In this document: one piece after another, positions 1 to 11,482 of the stretch
How the letters are laid out: each line of letters opens with the position of its first letter
Numbering within the stretch: the first letter of the stretch is position 1
Assembly: GCA_015680685.1 (NCBI GenBank)
Contig: MNCI01023527.1
Location: 777,883-841,882, forward strand
From: Gnetum montanum
Taxonomy: Eukaryota > Streptophyta > Gnetopsida > Gnetales > Gnetaceae
DNA: 64,000 nucleotides
Reading direction: 5' to 3'
Position numbers and translations under genes: made by a program
The notes under the pieces: generated by a model
What the model saw: only the letters and a program-made list of their open reading frames with translations
What the model was told of the DNA's origin: nothing
Database searches by the model: none

Positions 1-1300
1 CGTGGTTAATAAATGGTGATCACAAGTTAATACTTCCATCCAAGTGAACCAGCCAAGGCATGAGAAGTCCATGGAAACCATGATGAACTGTCAAAAAATA
101 AGAAGGGCAGTGAGGTGAGTTACAAAGAGAAATGGGTGAAGAGAGAGACGAGAGAATGGGAAGAAGTTGTGGTTAAGTGACCCGATAGGACCGTTCTTGA
201 GTTTAGACCCAAAACCATCCACATATAGTGACATTGCAGCAATAGGCAAAGCCTCGGCCATCCCCCAAGTGGAAAAGAATGCACCCATAGAGAACCACCA
301 CTCCAACAAATGTGAGAGGAAGGAAGTGAAATGGGACTAAGTTAGAGGGGATGAAGGAAGTCCCATAACTAGTGCTTGTGGCCTGTGAGAGGTGGTCTAA
401 GGGGTGTGCTTTGAATTCCTATATAGTGATGATTTTATTTTTCATTTTCTTGTTATTTTGTGGGAACCACACCATGTAAAGACCCATGCTTGTTTGCAGG
501 CATTCAACCAAGGGGTGTGCTTTGAATCCTCATTTTTATTTGTTTTTTTTTTTGAATTTTTGAATTTTTGTAGTGAGGACCACACCATGCAAGGTCGAAT
601 TGCCTAGGAGCTTCCTTGTAGAGAAGAATGTGGAATGGTAGGAAATTCGTAAGGACACATCAGGGACTTGGGAGATAGAAGAGGATGATGAATGTTGCAT
701 TTCCCTTGAAGTCACACCCGATTCAAACCGTTGGGTCATCCCTAAGTTTGGAAACTACAAAAGTCACACATGAATTAAAGTGTTTTTAAGTGAAGGGATT
801 GCATGTTTCCAATGGAAGGAAAACCATGGAGTGGGTGAATGGGTGGATGACATGGACTCACTACTGATGTTATGAGATGAAAAGAGACGTAAAGTACAAG
901 GAAAACAATGCGAGGGTGGGAGCAAGATAAACTAGGTGGACTATTTCACATGACCCATTACAATGAAAACCATCCACGTCACACACCTGCGGATAGTGAG
1001 ACAACTTATTAATAACCAGTTGAAAATTAAACACACACATCCGCATAAATAAATAACAAAGAAATGAAAAAGTAATTAACGAAAAGAAAATTTAGCAAGA
1101 ATTGGAAAATGTATAAACGATGGTGAAAAACAAAAAAGTGTAAAACAAAAAAATTCCAAAAACAGTGAAGAGCATAGTGGAATGGGTTAGCATGGCGGAC
1201 GGTCTCCCCCACGTTTGGGCAGAAAGGAGGAGATGTGGAAGATGGAACGAGGTTGTCCCGGTGATGATGAGGTGGTAGCACTAGTTAGGTGGAGTTCATA
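1..1300 (-). mobile_element. 3' tail of a truncated Athila-like Ty3/gypsy element
   Basis: Non-coding tail that lies between integrase and the 3' LTR in the G elements of this window. It shares with the tails at 12300-14310 and 53912-55343 the block around AAGGGGTGTGCTTTGAAT (seen at about 396-412 and 511-527), pyrimidine-rich runs, and a G-rich motif (CCCCCACG on the plus strand at 1206-1213) marking the end of integrase. The element runs off the left edge, so its LTR is not seen. No open frame here resembles a known protein. Confidence 0.6.
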
Positions 1301-1690
1301 GAAAGGTTTTAGTTGTTTTTGGTTGACCAACTACGTATGTGTGGGCTCCTCAGGTTTGTGGATAAGCAAGGCCCCAGATGGGAGGGTTTCGAAGACAATG
1401 TAAGGTCCCTCCCACAATGTTTAAAACTTGGTTGGTTGTGGTACATGTGTGGGGTTCCAATTCAACACCTTGTCTCCAGATATGAATATGACCTTCCAAA
1501 TCCTAAGATCATGTCATTTTTTATTGTATTCCTTGTGGATATCATTTGAAGACAAGGCCATTAATCGATTCTCATCTAGCACACTTAAGTTGATAAGTCA
1601 TTCATGTTGTGCTAGCGGTAGGTCAAGGCCTAAGTCACTAGCTATGGATAGTGTCAGAAGTTCTGCCTAGATTGGAAGTTTCGGTAGCTT
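1300..1690 (-). pseudogene. Integrase C-terminal remnant, Athila-like gypsy
   Basis: On the minus strand this region aligns by eye with the integrase ends at 28540-28830 and 44080-44400. Shared features are a LP-x-LPIQ-like start, a DENR-x-xALSSN-like segment, and a THVPQ...LW-GPYIV-like C-terminal segment. Several stops and frame changes show it is dead. It directly continues the tail at 1-1300 and is cut at about 1730 by an X-family LTR fragment. Confidence 0.6.
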
Positions 1691-1732
1691 ACCTAAAATT
1701 TAATTATTTTTTAATTATTTTCTTTAGGTCAC

Positions 1733-1905
1733 TTATAGGCCTTACCATGGTGGCGGTGCTGAATTGCCTCTAAGGAATAGATGCTAAAGAAAGAAAGCCC
1801 CAAGGAACACTCCCAAAGCATGATCCGGATACACTATTCCATATCAATAAATCATTCTTTTCTTCTCTTTCTGCATTTTCTCTATTGCTTCCTTTATTCT
1901 GGATC
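1733..1905 (+). mobile_element. X-family LTR fragment (a), plus orientation
   Basis: This stretch is nearly identical to 5490-5660 inside the complete LTR at 5200-5775, including the GGTGGCGGTGCTGAATTGCC block and the CATATCAATAAATCATTC polyadenylation-like region. It is truncated at both ends: it begins in mid-LTR and stops before the terminal GATGTCACA. It abuts, head to head, the internal end of a minus-strand X copy. Confidence 0.75.
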
Positions 1906-2638
1906 AGAACCTAAAATTTTTATTTTTTAATTATTTTTTTTTAATTTTAATTTTAATAATAATTTAATATTATTTTAATGTATGTATAATGAAAAACTTT
2001 AAACATCAATATCTCCCAAACTGTAAGTCCAATTAAGACAAAATTTGTACTGTTGGAATCATCTCTACAAGTACTACGAATGGGACATAGTTTTAGGGTT
2101 CAAAAATGAAGATGAGTTTTCAGGCATTAAAAAGACCAAGCTAGCCTATTTTGTTCAACTAACATTTCTAGGCTAACATATGGTAACTTGGAATCTTGTA
2201 GATTACTTGGATAGTAAATTTCAAAAAAACAAGATTAATTCAGATCATGGTTACTAACTTTCTAAAAATAAATTTAACAATAAACCTAATCAATTAATAA
2301 TTATAGTATTAAGATGGGCAAAGGTTACCTGGATTGGTGTATCATTGTCTTACCAACGTCTCTTGCAATTCATGAATTTTGATGAGGTGTGATCAATCTC
2401 CATTGGTTAATGATATCTATTAAAGAATTTTTTTGGTTGTTAGGATCTAGATGCCTGTTCCATTGTTTGTGAAGTCAATGGAAGGTATTTTCTGACTTGT
2501 ATAAAAAATATATGGTACATTTAGTGATGATCAATGGCTTTCCATGTGTTGTGGCTTCAAAGTTTATCATCAAGTTCATGTTGTAGTCAGCCCATGGCTT
2601 TGGATGGCCCTTGGGTCATGATTTTCTTTGATACCAAT
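1906..2638 (-). mobile_element. X-family internal region with degraded primer-binding site
   Basis: Minus-strand copy of the sequence that follows the X 5' LTR at 10036-10428 and 21359-21680. Next to the LTR it reads TTGGTATCAAAG (2627-2638), a decayed version of the tRNA-iMet primer site TGGTATCAGAGC at 10038-10049. About 730 bases follow with no gag-like reading frame. This copy is not interrupted by G1, so it supplies the empty site (ACTATCCAAGTAATC on the minus strand, near 2205-2222) that confirms the G1 insertion point. Confidence 0.75.
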
Positions 2639-3242
2639 TATGAGATCTTGTCCCCAGATGTCATGGAAAATGTCAAATATATGATATATTAGACATTATG
2701 CGTATAAAGAAAATATACCAAATGTGAAATATAAGTAATATTTGACATTACATATAAAAGAAATAATAGGAAAAATGTAGAAAGAGAAATAAAAGAATGC
2801 TTTATTAATATGGAATAGCATATCCGGATCATGCTTCGAGAGTGTTCCTTGGGGTTTTCTTCTGTTGGCATCTGTCCCTTAGAGGCAATCCATCATTTCC
2901 ACCATAGTTAGGCCTATAACCTGGCCAAAAGGGATGGTCAGTTCACTTCCTATCCCACTTCACTCGGCTTCCTATGACTTGCCTATACCAGCTTTGCCAC
3001 CCATGACTTGCTTGTACCAGATCCACCATTCCATGTTGGCATGACCTCTAACCCTGAGTATAAATGCCTTAGGCCAAACCCCCAAAGGCTAGGTTAAGAG
3101 ACACATTTGTTATTACAATGCACCCTTTTAGGTATTAATCACAACTATCCTTTCAAGTCTTATTAAGATGAAAATAACACTTATTATGAAGAGACACCAT
3201 CTTCATTAGTCAGCAACATCATTTGGAAATGGGGATGTAATA
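2639..3242 (-). mobile_element. X-family LTR (b), minus orientation
   Basis: Reads on the minus strand from about TATTACATCCCC to GATCTCATA, matching the X LTR consensus TGTCACATCCCC...GATGTCACA with both termini mutated. Length of about 604 matches the copies at 9431-10035 and 57307-57906. A short frame inside (MPTEENPKEHS...) recurs in the other LTRs because the LTRs are homologous; it is not a gene. The LTR sits against a Tat-type pol remnant on its right. Confidence 0.8.
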
Positions 3243-3245
3243 GTA

Positions 3246-4140
3246 ACTTACTAAATACATCCAACGTCACACTTAGGGATAAGGTTGTAATGACATCAGC
3301 TAAGATATTCTTGGTTTAAGAAATATGTTGGATACCAAAATTTATAAACTATAGCATGAGCTTTTTAGCTCAATCATAGTGAGGTTATAAATATTTTTCT
3401 TTGCATGCATATACTTTAGTCACTTAGTTAACCACTAGCTGCAAATCACCTTTATCATTAAACATGTAATTCCTAGGGTATGAGCTATCATCATTCCTTT
3501 GATTAATCATTCATATTTTGCTACATTGTTAGTAGATAAAAATCTGAAATGATAGGTGAAATGTTGGATCTCACTAGAGGATAGTGTTATGATGATAGCA
3601 ATACTTGCTCCTTAGGTTGTTGAGGCAACATCAAAATGCATGATGGCCTCATATCCTTTGGGAACATTTTTGATAATGTTGACATGCTTGTGACGGAATT
3701 TAGAATCTATGGTTGTATTCTCCTCAACTAGGGAAGTTGTGAGTTGCATGGCTATAGCTTAGTCTTTCGTTGAGGCTTGGAAGATGCAATGTAGATGAAA
3801 CTTAGCTGTTATGGCCTTCCATTAGGCTATACGGATACTCTCGTATATGTTGATCATTATGGCTCTCAATACATTATCTTTGCATATGATTGACTTGGCT
3901 CCTATAGAGGTAGTATCTCCACTTCTTTAGAGAGAAGAACAGGGCTATAAAGTGCTCTTTAACCTCATTGTATCAGGGATTATAAGCTACCAATGCATGG
4001 CTCAAGTAGTAGATAGGAAATTCTACTCCATCATCTCATTTTTAATAGAGCAAAGAGGCTATAGGGGCTTTAGATTCAATGATATCATGAACCATGCCTT
4101 AAAAGTTAACAAATTAAGGATAAATAATCATGCCCTATTG
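3246..4140 (-). pseudogene. Tat-type gypsy pol remnant (RNase H region)
   Basis: The sequence parallels 60630-61480 for most of its length (for example the AACTTACTAAAYAC...CGTCACACT and GCTTTCCATTAGGCTATA-like blocks), which on the minus strand encodes the RNase H and archaeal-type RNase H part of a Tat-lineage polyprotein. Stops are frequent here and no domain is open. It is probably the site into which X copy (b) inserted. Confidence 0.6.
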
Positions 4141-4405
4141 AGACTAATGAATTTATCCTTTTTGACCTTAAGATTCAGTGCTTAATCTTTGCAGATAGTC
4201 TTAAGATCACTATGGCATGTCATTAGTTACACTACTAGAGTTAGTGTTCTTAAGGGGGGTAGAAAGGCTATTAAGGATTAGATGATGTAATTATATAAAA
4301 CCAAAATTAGTTTAAGAATCAGTTAATGAACAAAAAAATCTTCAACAATCAAGATGATATATATATATCAATTCACTTTGCAATCAAATCATATGGCAGA
4401 TCAAC

Positions 4406-4802
4406 ATGAAGACTCAAAATCTTGTTTCAACAAGGTGTATGATACTCATGAAGAGAAATGATCTAGAAGAGAATAAAAGAATTAGAATGAAATTTGCAAC
4501 ATATAACATGCTTGCAAGATCCTTAGTGAGTGAGAAAAACCATATGCTATGTCCACCATGGGCTTTGGATTGACATGAGTATCGATACCCATGCATCTTA
4601 GAAGAGTTATAAGATTTGGATGTTGATGTTTTATGCTTACAAAAGGTCTTACTATGGAAATTTCTATACCAATTCCAACCAGACTAGTAAAAATATTTTT
4701 GTGGAAGTTCTTCTTTTAAGACATATAGATTAGCCTACTACAGAAATCACAACATGGATGGCTACACAATATTTTATAAAGAAGCCAAGTTTGAATTGGT
4801 AC
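4406..4802 (+). pseudogene. CCR4-type deadenylase-like fragment, copy in X'
   Basis: Third copy of the CCR4-like sequence also found at 24484 and 36565. It starts at an ATG and keeps, through several stops, the ATYNMLARSL-like strand, a CP-PWALD-like segment, a VDVLCLQKV-like motif (the catalytic Glu of LQE is Lys here) and a NMDGYTIFYKEAKFELV-like segment resembling the family's DGCATFFRRDRF. Homology to the other copies begins upstream at about 4150. The sequence jumps at about 4802 from the N-terminal half straight to 3' sequence equivalent to 56920-57306, so the C-terminal half is deleted. It lies just upstream of an X polypurine tract and LTR. Confidence 0.65.
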
Positions 4803-5199
4803 AAATGATTTATTGATATAAATATATGTAACATTAGATAAGTAAAATATCTAAGATAATGGAATTTGGGAATAAAGAATTTTCCCTACCTTCACTTGAG
4901 TAATACGAGTTGCACATTTTGTGACCCTATTTAGGATTGGTGATTGGTGGTTAGTAGAACTTTAATTTACCTCTTGTCATTCTCTTAAAAAAATGATGTA
5001 AATATTAAGAAAGTAATATTTAATTTTTCATATATTTTCTTACATGTGTTTTTTTTGCAAAATAAGCAAGAAACAAATTCAAGTTCAAAGGAGAAATCAA
5101 ATTATTGGAGCATAGGATCATGAAAAAAGTTACTAGAGCTAGAAAAATATAGTGAACATGGACTTGTTTGAGAACTAAAGAAACCTAAGGGGAGTAAAT
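4803..5199 (+). mobile_element. 3' internal end of X' and polypurine tract
   Basis: Aligns with 56920-57306, including the AATAAGCAAGAAA block and a final purine run AACCTAAGGGGAGTAAA immediately before the LTR. The equivalent tract at 57289-57306 has six G in a row. This end is conserved between the two X copies, so it belongs to X and not to flanking DNA. Confidence 0.7.
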
Positions 5200-5775
5200 T
5201 GCCACATCCCCATTCCCAATTGATGCTACTACATAATGAAGATGATTCCTCTTCATAATAATAAGTGTTAGTGTTATTGTAACAAAACCCCAAAGGGTAA
5301 TTGTAATTAAGACCCGAAAAGGGCATGTTATAATAACAAGCATGTCTCTTGAGGTAACCTTTAGGGGTTTGACATAAAGATTTTATACTTGGGCTTAGAG
5401 GTCATGTTAGCATGGAGTAGCAGAGCTGGTATAGGAAAATCACAAGAGTTAAGTGAAGTAGAACAAGAAGTGGATTGGCCATTCCTTCAGGTCACTTATA
5501 GGCCTAACCATGGTGGCGGTGCTGAATTGCCTCTAAGGAATAGATGCTAAAGAAAGAAAGCCCCAAGGAACACCCACAAAGCATGATTTAGATAGACTAT
5601 TTCATATCAATAAATCATTCTTTTCTTCTCTTTCTACATTTTCTCTATTGCTTTCTTTATGCATAATGTCGAATGTTACATATATTTGATGTTTGGTATA
5701 TTACCTTCTTACGCATAATGTCTAATATAATGTATAATTGACATTTTTCATGACATTTGGGGATAGGATGTCACA
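5200..5775 (+). mobile_element. X-family 3' LTR (c)
   Basis: Starts TGCCACATCCCC directly after the polypurine tract and ends GGATGTCACA. Length 576. It aligns along its length with LTRs (d) 9431-10035 and (e) 57307-57906 and is closest to fragment (a) at 1733-1905, with which it shares diagnostic changes such as GAATAGATGCTAAAG. Confidence 0.85.
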
Positions 5776-5968
5776 CTTGGAAGAGTTGTGAGTGAGCTTG
5801 GCTTCTCATCTTTGATGTATTTTCTATGTATTTAAAAATTCTCATAATAAAAAAGAGGGATTCTTTCTCTATTTTATTGTGTTGTTCTTATTTTCTAGGT
5901 TAGAGTTACTTGAAAGTTATGAATTGGATCCTATTGGGGTTTATTGAGGTGTAATCCTTATACCAGAT
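5776..5968 (+). mobile_element. Probable LTR remnant ahead of an iMet primer site
   Basis: A/T-rich stretch following the X LTR and ending next to TGGTATCAAATC (5969-5980), a decayed tRNA-iMet primer-binding site. By position it should be the 3' part of another element's LTR, whose gag begins at 6027. I cannot find its start or a second copy, so the boundary is uncertain. Confidence 0.4.
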
Positions 5969-6026
5969 TGGTATCAAATCACATATTTAGAGTAATCCAC
6001 ACATTTGTAAGAGTTGGAAGAAAGGT

Positions 6027-7149
6027 ATGGCTCTTAAGAAGAAGACTAATCTAGATCTTAGACAAGAGATTCAAGAATTCAAAGCCTCCTTCAAGGCTTT
6101 TATGATTAGAATGCAAGAAATTATTCCCTAAGTAAGGATCGACAAGTATCAAAATTTCAAAGAAACTTTAAGAAGAAGTGAAAAGAATATTGAAGATGAG
6201 AATCCTTTTGCATAGCTGTAAGGATCAAGAGGAAGAGATGATCAAAGAACTCTATGGAGATATGGGACTAGAACTCAAAGGTATGAGCCAAGGTTTTCTT
6301 TTAATAATGAAGAAGATGATGAAAGGTTTGTAAAGATGTTAAGAAGTTCTTTAAGAGTTTCTCAGGTGGATATTCTCATCTTTAAAGGTGTTTAAGGTAC
6401 AAATTTATTTCTTTCTTGGCTTAGAACTGTGAATAAGTATTTTCTTGTTGAGCAACTTTCTAGCAAGATAATGATTCATGTTGTTGAGAAAAAACTTGAA
6501 GGATTGGTAGATAAATGATGGGACAAGGAATGTTTCAAATACCTTGAAGAACATGGAAGGCCTATTGAGAGTTGGCAACTCATGGAGTTCATGCTAAAGA
6601 AAATATTTGAGAGGACATCCATTCATCATGAAGTCATCAATAAGGTAAAAATTCGCAGATAAGAAGATCAAAAGATAAGGGATTTTTATGTTGAATTTTG
6701 TTGAGGCTTGGAAATGGCTGATGTTCATTGGACTAACTATGAGCAAGCTTCTAACTTCATTAGTGAATTAAGGATGCCATATCAACAAGAATTAGCATTC
6801 TATGAGCCTAATACTCATGATGAAGCCTATTATCTTGTTCTCAAGGTTGAAATAAAAATAAATAAATTTACCCTAAATAGGAACAAAGATCACAAGAAAA
6901 AGGATGAGAAAGGCACTACTCACAGGTCAAACAAATCATCCATGGAGGATGATGAAGATGAGCCAAAGAATAAGGAAAGATATTCTACTTCTCCTTAAAG
7001 GGAAAGAAGAAGGGCATGGTCTCCAAGAAGTAAAGATCATGGTAAAGATATATGTCATAATTGTTGTGAGTTAGGTCATAAACAATGGAAATGCATAAAG
7101 CCAAAGAAGAATGCCTATTATGGACCTTTTGGTATGTCAAAACGTTAAG
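6027..7149 (+). pseudogene. Gag pseudogene with CCHC zinc knuckle
   Basis: Begins with ATG and a MALKKKTNLDLRQEIQEF-like N-terminus. Stops or shifts interrupt it, but a retrotransposon-gag pattern remains: an aromatic/charged alpha-helical core around 6540-6790 (EDQKIRDFYVEF, MADVHWTNYEQASNF), a Lys/Glu-rich linker (longest open part 6708-6998), and a classical knuckle CHNCCELGHKQWKC (CX2CX4HX4C, about 7053-7094). The upstream iMet-type primer site fits a gypsy or similar LTR element. No protease or RT follows, so it is truncated. Family assignment beyond LTR-retrotransposon gag is not supported. Confidence 0.6.
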
Positions 7150-7652
7150 TAAAATGGAGTCAAAGGTTGTTTGTATGATTGTTTGGCTATTGTGTTTGTA
7201 GGACCAATATGAGATGACAAGGAATGAATTGGTTTAGAAAAAAGTAGAGCTCAATGGAAAAGGTCATCCACAAGGTCTCACGCGAACATGCAAGAATTTT
7301 AAGAAGGATAAGGACCAAATAACTCATAAGAAAAGTTATCATCATTGAAGCATGCAAAAGTGAAAGGGCATGAACAAAGAACGAAGAATTCATTATGCAA
7401 AGGAAGGTGAAGAAAGATGTCTCCAAGAAATAGTAGACATCTTGGCATAATTGAAGGCAACATAGAAGAAAACATCTTTGAAAAACAACAAATTTCTTTC
7501 ATTAGGAAAAAACATCTTTTCCCAAACAAGGATGTCATCACATAATGTAGGCTATATTTAGAAAGAATCTTTCACCAGACAAGGATGTCTTTCCAGAATG
7601 AAGACCAAATATAGAAATATGTCTTAGCCATAAAGAAGACATCTTCCATAAC

Positions 7653-8310
7653 TGTTAGCTAGTTGTTGCATGAGTTCTAAGATAGATTTGAAAACACGGT
7701 GATTATAAGAAGACATCATTCTGATTCAGAAATGAGCAAGCTTTTGTACAATCATTGTGTAATCATTTTGCAATCATTGTAATCACTGTTGCTCATCATT
7801 GCATTATATTTTGTTCATTGTAAAGTCTGTTGTACCTCAAAGTACAAGGATCAGCAAACTAAGTTGTATTCATCCCTCATAATTTTTGTTATTTCTTTTT
7901 GCCCTATGAGGTTAATGTGCTTCTTACAGGAAAGCATATTGCTTGAGCTTGTCAAGATCCTGCAGGATTGAGTGTTGGTGTAGCACCGCAACACTTTGGA
8001 GTAGAGCTCAAGATTGTAAAGGCTGAGGAACCTTGGAAACCACATTCTAAGCTTGTCAGGACCTTGCAAGGTTGAGTGGTTGGTGCAACATCATAAGACT
8101 CCAAAGTAGAGCTTAGATCTTGTATAGGGTGTGGTACCCTTCAAACCAGATTTGAGAGCAACAACGTCTGGAGATGTGCTTACTATCTATCCTTTGGGTG
8201 TGGACTATCCAAATTGGAAACCATGTTAAATTTTGTATGTGTGCTTTGCCCAAAGAATTTCAATTTGGGGAACTTATTCATTCCCCTCCTTCTAAGTTCA
8301 ATGATCCACA
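7653..8310 (+). mobile_element. Ty1/Copia LTR (probable)
   Basis: Begins TGTTAGCTAGTTG, ends about CCACA, and is followed by TGGTATTGAAGC, a decayed iMet primer site of the kind used by Copia elements, and then by a Copia gag. A repeated internal block (GAGCTTGTCAAGATCCTGCA near 7946 and AGCTTGTCAGGACCTTGCA near 8051) is an imperfect tandem duplication of about 105 bases. The 5' boundary is inferred from the TG...CA rule only. Sequence 7150-7652 has similar composition and may belong to the same LTR. Confidence 0.45.
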
Positions 8311-8365
8311 AGTGGTATTGAAGCTTAGTACTCTTCTTTGTCATCAGCAACTTTAAGAGAGAATA

Positions 8366-9060
8366 ATGGAGGGGACATCTTGCACAAAGCCATTCATGTT
8401 CAACAAATTTAACATCACCTATTGGAAAGCTAGAATGCAAGGGATCTTTGAATCTATGGAGTTTGAAGTGTGGGAGTCAATCCTTAAGGCTACACTCTGC
8501 CTATCGATAGCTCTGTTGACATCATCAAGCCTCGCAACAAATGGACATAAGAGGAGAAAGATAAGTTCATGTTTAATTCAAAAGCAAAAAATTATTTATA
8601 TTGCACTTTAAATAAATTTGAATTGAATACGGTAGTAGGATGTAAAACAACCAAAGAAATTTGGCAAACTTTAGAAGTTACTTATGAAGGAACCTCTATT
8701 GTTAAGTAATCAAAATTATTAGTTTTACAAAGTGAATACGATAAGCTCAAAATGAAATAAGGTGAGAAAATAAAAGATTATTTCTCTAGAGCCAATGATC
8801 TTGTAGTAGCTATTAGAGGAATAGGAAAAGATTTATCCAAAAGCAATGTCATCATCAAAATGATCAGAACTTTACAATCGGAGTTCAGACCAAAGGTCAT
8901 GGCTATGAAGAAAATTAAAAATTTCTCAACTTTAAAATTTGAAGTGCTTCAAAGTGCTCTCATTACTTATGAAATGAATCTCATTAGGAAAGAAGCAATC
9001 CTATAAAGACCTATAGCTCTAAAGACTATTGTTGTGATAAAAAAAATTAGTGGCTAGAAT
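8366..9060 (+). pseudogene. Ty1/Copia gag pseudogene (UBN2 type)
   Basis: After ATG the frame reads MEGTSCTKPFMFNKFNI followed by TYWKARM, then, across stops and shifts, AKNYLYCTLNKFE, CKTTKEIWQTLEVTYEGT, KIKDYFSRANDLV and NVIIKMIRTLQSEFRPKVMA. This is the Copia gag (UBN2/gag-polypeptide) pattern in order: the WK-x-x-M motif, the TAKEIW-x-x-L-like motif and the L-x-x-L helix pairs. In-frame stops make it non-functional. Protease, integrase and RT do not follow, so only the 5' third remains. Confidence 0.75.
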
Positions 9061-9425
9061 AAAGACCAATGGATTTGATGCACAATCCTCAACCTTGAAT
9101 CCCCAAGGCCTTCTCAAAAATGCAATCCAAGGTTCCCTCGCTAGCCTAGTAGATCAACCAGGGACTTGGGAAGTTTGCAATATAATGTAATGAAATGAAA
9201 TGAAAAAAAAAAAAAAAACTAATAATAGATTTGAGTAATGCACAATAAATAAATAAATATATCTTGCACATAATATCCAAAACATAAAACTTTATTGAGA
9301 GAAAATAAAGAATAAGTTAGAAAAATGTGTATAAATGGTGCCTAAATGGGCAGTAGGGGGGTTCACTTGGACGAGGGTTCAAGGTTCATTGAAGTCGATG
9401 TAGTCAACTTGACGTTATGGATGTC
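9061..9425. other. Unassigned sequence with poly(A) tract, left flank of X
   Basis: No gene or recognised repeat. It contains TGAAATGAAATGAA followed by about 16 A (near 9204-9219) and A/T-rich sequence. It was contiguous with 57912 onward before X inserted, judging from the CTGCC/CTACC target duplication. Confidence 0.4.
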
Positions 9426-9430
9426 CTGCC
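9426..9430. repeat. Left target-site duplication of X (CTGCC)
   Basis: Five bases immediately outside the TGTCACATCC end of the X 5' LTR. The matching right copy, CTACC, is at 57907-57911, differing by one transition. Confidence 0.6.
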
Positions 9431-10035
9431 TGTCACATCCCCATTTCCAAATGATGTGGTTGCCTAATGAAGATGGTGTCTCTTCATAACAAGTATTATT
9501 GTTATCTTAACAAGACCCAAAAGGGTAGTTGTGATTAAGACTTGAAAGGACATGTTGTAATAATGAACGTGTCTCTTGAGGTAACCTTTGGGGCTTTGAT
9601 TGAAGAAATTTATACCCAGGGTTAGAGGTCATGCTAGCATGGGAATGGCAGAGCCAGTACAAGCAAGTCATGGAGTGACAAAGCTGTTATAGAAAAGTCA
9701 CGGGAAGTCAAGTGAAGCGGGACAGGAAGTAGACTGACCATCCCTTCTGGCTAGGTTATAGGCCTAACCATGGTGGTAGTGCTAGATTGCCTCTAAGGGA
9801 TAGATGCCAAAGGAAGAAAACCCCAAGGAACACTCTCAGAGCACGATCCAAATATACTTTTCCATATCAATAAAGCATTCTTTTCTTTCTTTTTCTGCAT
9901 TTTTCCTATTATTTCTTTTATACATAATGCTAAATATCACTTATATTTCACATTGGTATATTTTCTTTATATGGATAATGTCTAATATATCATATATTTG
10001 ACATTTTATATGACATCTGGGGACAGGATGTCACA
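9431..10035 (+). mobile_element. X-family 5' LTR (d)
   Basis: TGTCACATCCCC...GGATGTCACA, 605 bases, directly followed by the primer-binding site. It matches LTR (e) at 57307-57906 along its length. The flanks of (d) and (e) form a target duplication, so I read the pair as the two LTRs of one element pushed 47 kb apart by nested insertions. A CATATCAATAAAGCATTC polyadenylation-like block lies near 9862. Confidence 0.85.
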
Positions 10036-10037
10036 AT

Positions 10038-10049
10038 TGGTATCAGAGC
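10038..10049 (+). promoter_or_regulatory. X primer-binding site (tRNA-iMet)
   Basis: TGGTATCAGAGC, the standard complement of the 3' end of plant initiator tRNA-Met, two bases after the LTR end. This fixes the orientation of X as plus. Confidence 0.85.
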
Positions 10050-10428
10050 AAACCACAACCCAAGGACCATTCAAAATCATGGCCCAACTACAACACATAG
10101 AAAGACATTGATCATTACTGGATGTACCATATGTTTGTGATGCAAGTTAGAAGATACCTTTTCATTACCTTCACAAACAATGGATCAAGCATCTAGATCT
10201 TAGCAAGCAACAAAGTTTCTTTCATGGATATCATTAACTAATGAAGATTTGATCACGCCTCATCAAAATTCATCAATTATAAGTGATGGTAAGATAATGA
10301 TCCAAGTAACTCTTACCCATCTTAATACTATAATTATTAATTGATTAGGGTCATTATTAAATTTCTTTCATAAAAGTTAGTAACCATGACTTGAATTGAT
10401 TTTGTTTTGTTGAAATTCACTATCTAAG

Positions 10429-11482
10429 TGATGAGACGCGACATGCACTGTGCCGCGATATCGCATACGCGATATCGCGTCTTTCCCTGCGATATACGCG
10501 ATATCGCTGTCCGCTGCCATATCTATAAATAAGAGGTGGCACTCCCCTTATTTCCCAATCCTGGCTAGTGTAGCCAAGCTCTGGCAGATTGATCACTCCA
10601 GAGTTAGAATTTTTCCCCATGTGCCCACAGTAGGAGTCCTAGAGTGAACGGCTCTTTATTCGAGCAGCTTGTAACCTGAACCCAAGTTGTGTACAGCAAT
10701 AAAGACGAACTTGATTGAATAAACCTTGCAGCACGTGGTTTTATTTATTGCTTTCATTTACTGCTTTCCTAGTGCGTTCAAGTACGACTTGATTACGAGC
10801 GTCTACGGACGTGTACGGCTAGTCAAGGAATCGGCTGCTTGACGCAATGCATGAGTACGACTCAATTACGAGCATTGGATGCTTGGTAACCCAGTAGCGT
10901 ATTCCAGGATTCTGCGCTTGGTAATCCCAGTGGTAGTTCGATGTGTACGGCTAGTTGAGGAATCGGCTGCTCATTGCTAGGCTAGAACGTGTGATAAGTA
11001 CGACTTAGTTACGAGCACCCACGGGTGTGTACGGCTGGCTAAGGAATCGGCTGCTTATCACACATAGGCTAAATAGGTGCCTCAGTACGACCACTTCAAG
11101 CACTTGCGTTACGTGTGGCGATCCCAGTAACGACTAGCGTTTGGTAAGCCACAGTTGCATAGTTCAGGGTGTGTCTGGTAAGTGGGAATGGATGCTGACG
11201 CTAGTTAAATTAGATTAGGACATTAGTTAGAGTTAGTTTAATTATCTCAACCCTTTCCTCTAATAGCATAGGAGAAAACGTGAAAAGACCAAAAAAATCA
11301 TATACCTCAGACTTGCTTAACCATACCCCGTGACACTTACAAGCAAGCTTGGGAAGACAACGAACGATTAACCCCAAGTGTTTCTTGTGGTGTTAAGGCA
11401 TTTAGTTTGCAGAGTTTGACCGGATCGCGTGTGTACGCTCGTATTCATATGGTTGAGTGTAGGGGTACCTCGCCACTCATCA
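10429..11482 (+). mobile_element. G1 outer element, 5' LTR
   Basis: Starts TGATGAG and ends CTCATCA (7-bp inverted ends), 1054 bases. It holds a CGCGATATCGCG palindrome array (10454-10508), TATAAATA at 10524-10531, a polyadenylation signal AATAAA at 10698-10703, and downstream a set of imperfect repeats (AGTACGACT-x-ATTACGAGC ... GTGTACGGCTAG...GGAATCGGCTGC) in three rounds. Against the 3' LTR (20283-21358) I count about six substitutions over roughly 258 aligned bases (10721 onward), mostly transitions. Confidence 0.9.
10454..10508. repeat. CGCGATATCGCG palindrome array, G1 outer 5' LTR
   Basis: Short array of the self-complementary dodecamer CGCGATATCGCG and variants joined by TA or TACG, just upstream of the TATA box. 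It is shorter than the array in the partner LTR at 20308-20384. Confidence 0.85.

Noticed and set aside
2689-2871. Short frame MPTEENPKEHS... also present at 9804-10001 in the other orientation
   Set aside because: It lies wholly inside X LTRs and recurs because LTRs are homologous; length and content are not protein-like, and stops differ between copies.
10454-10508. CGCGATATCGCG repeats considered as a CRISPR array or satellite
   Set aside because: Units are themselves palindromic, spacers are short and not unique, and each array sits at the same place in an LTR upstream of a TATA box.
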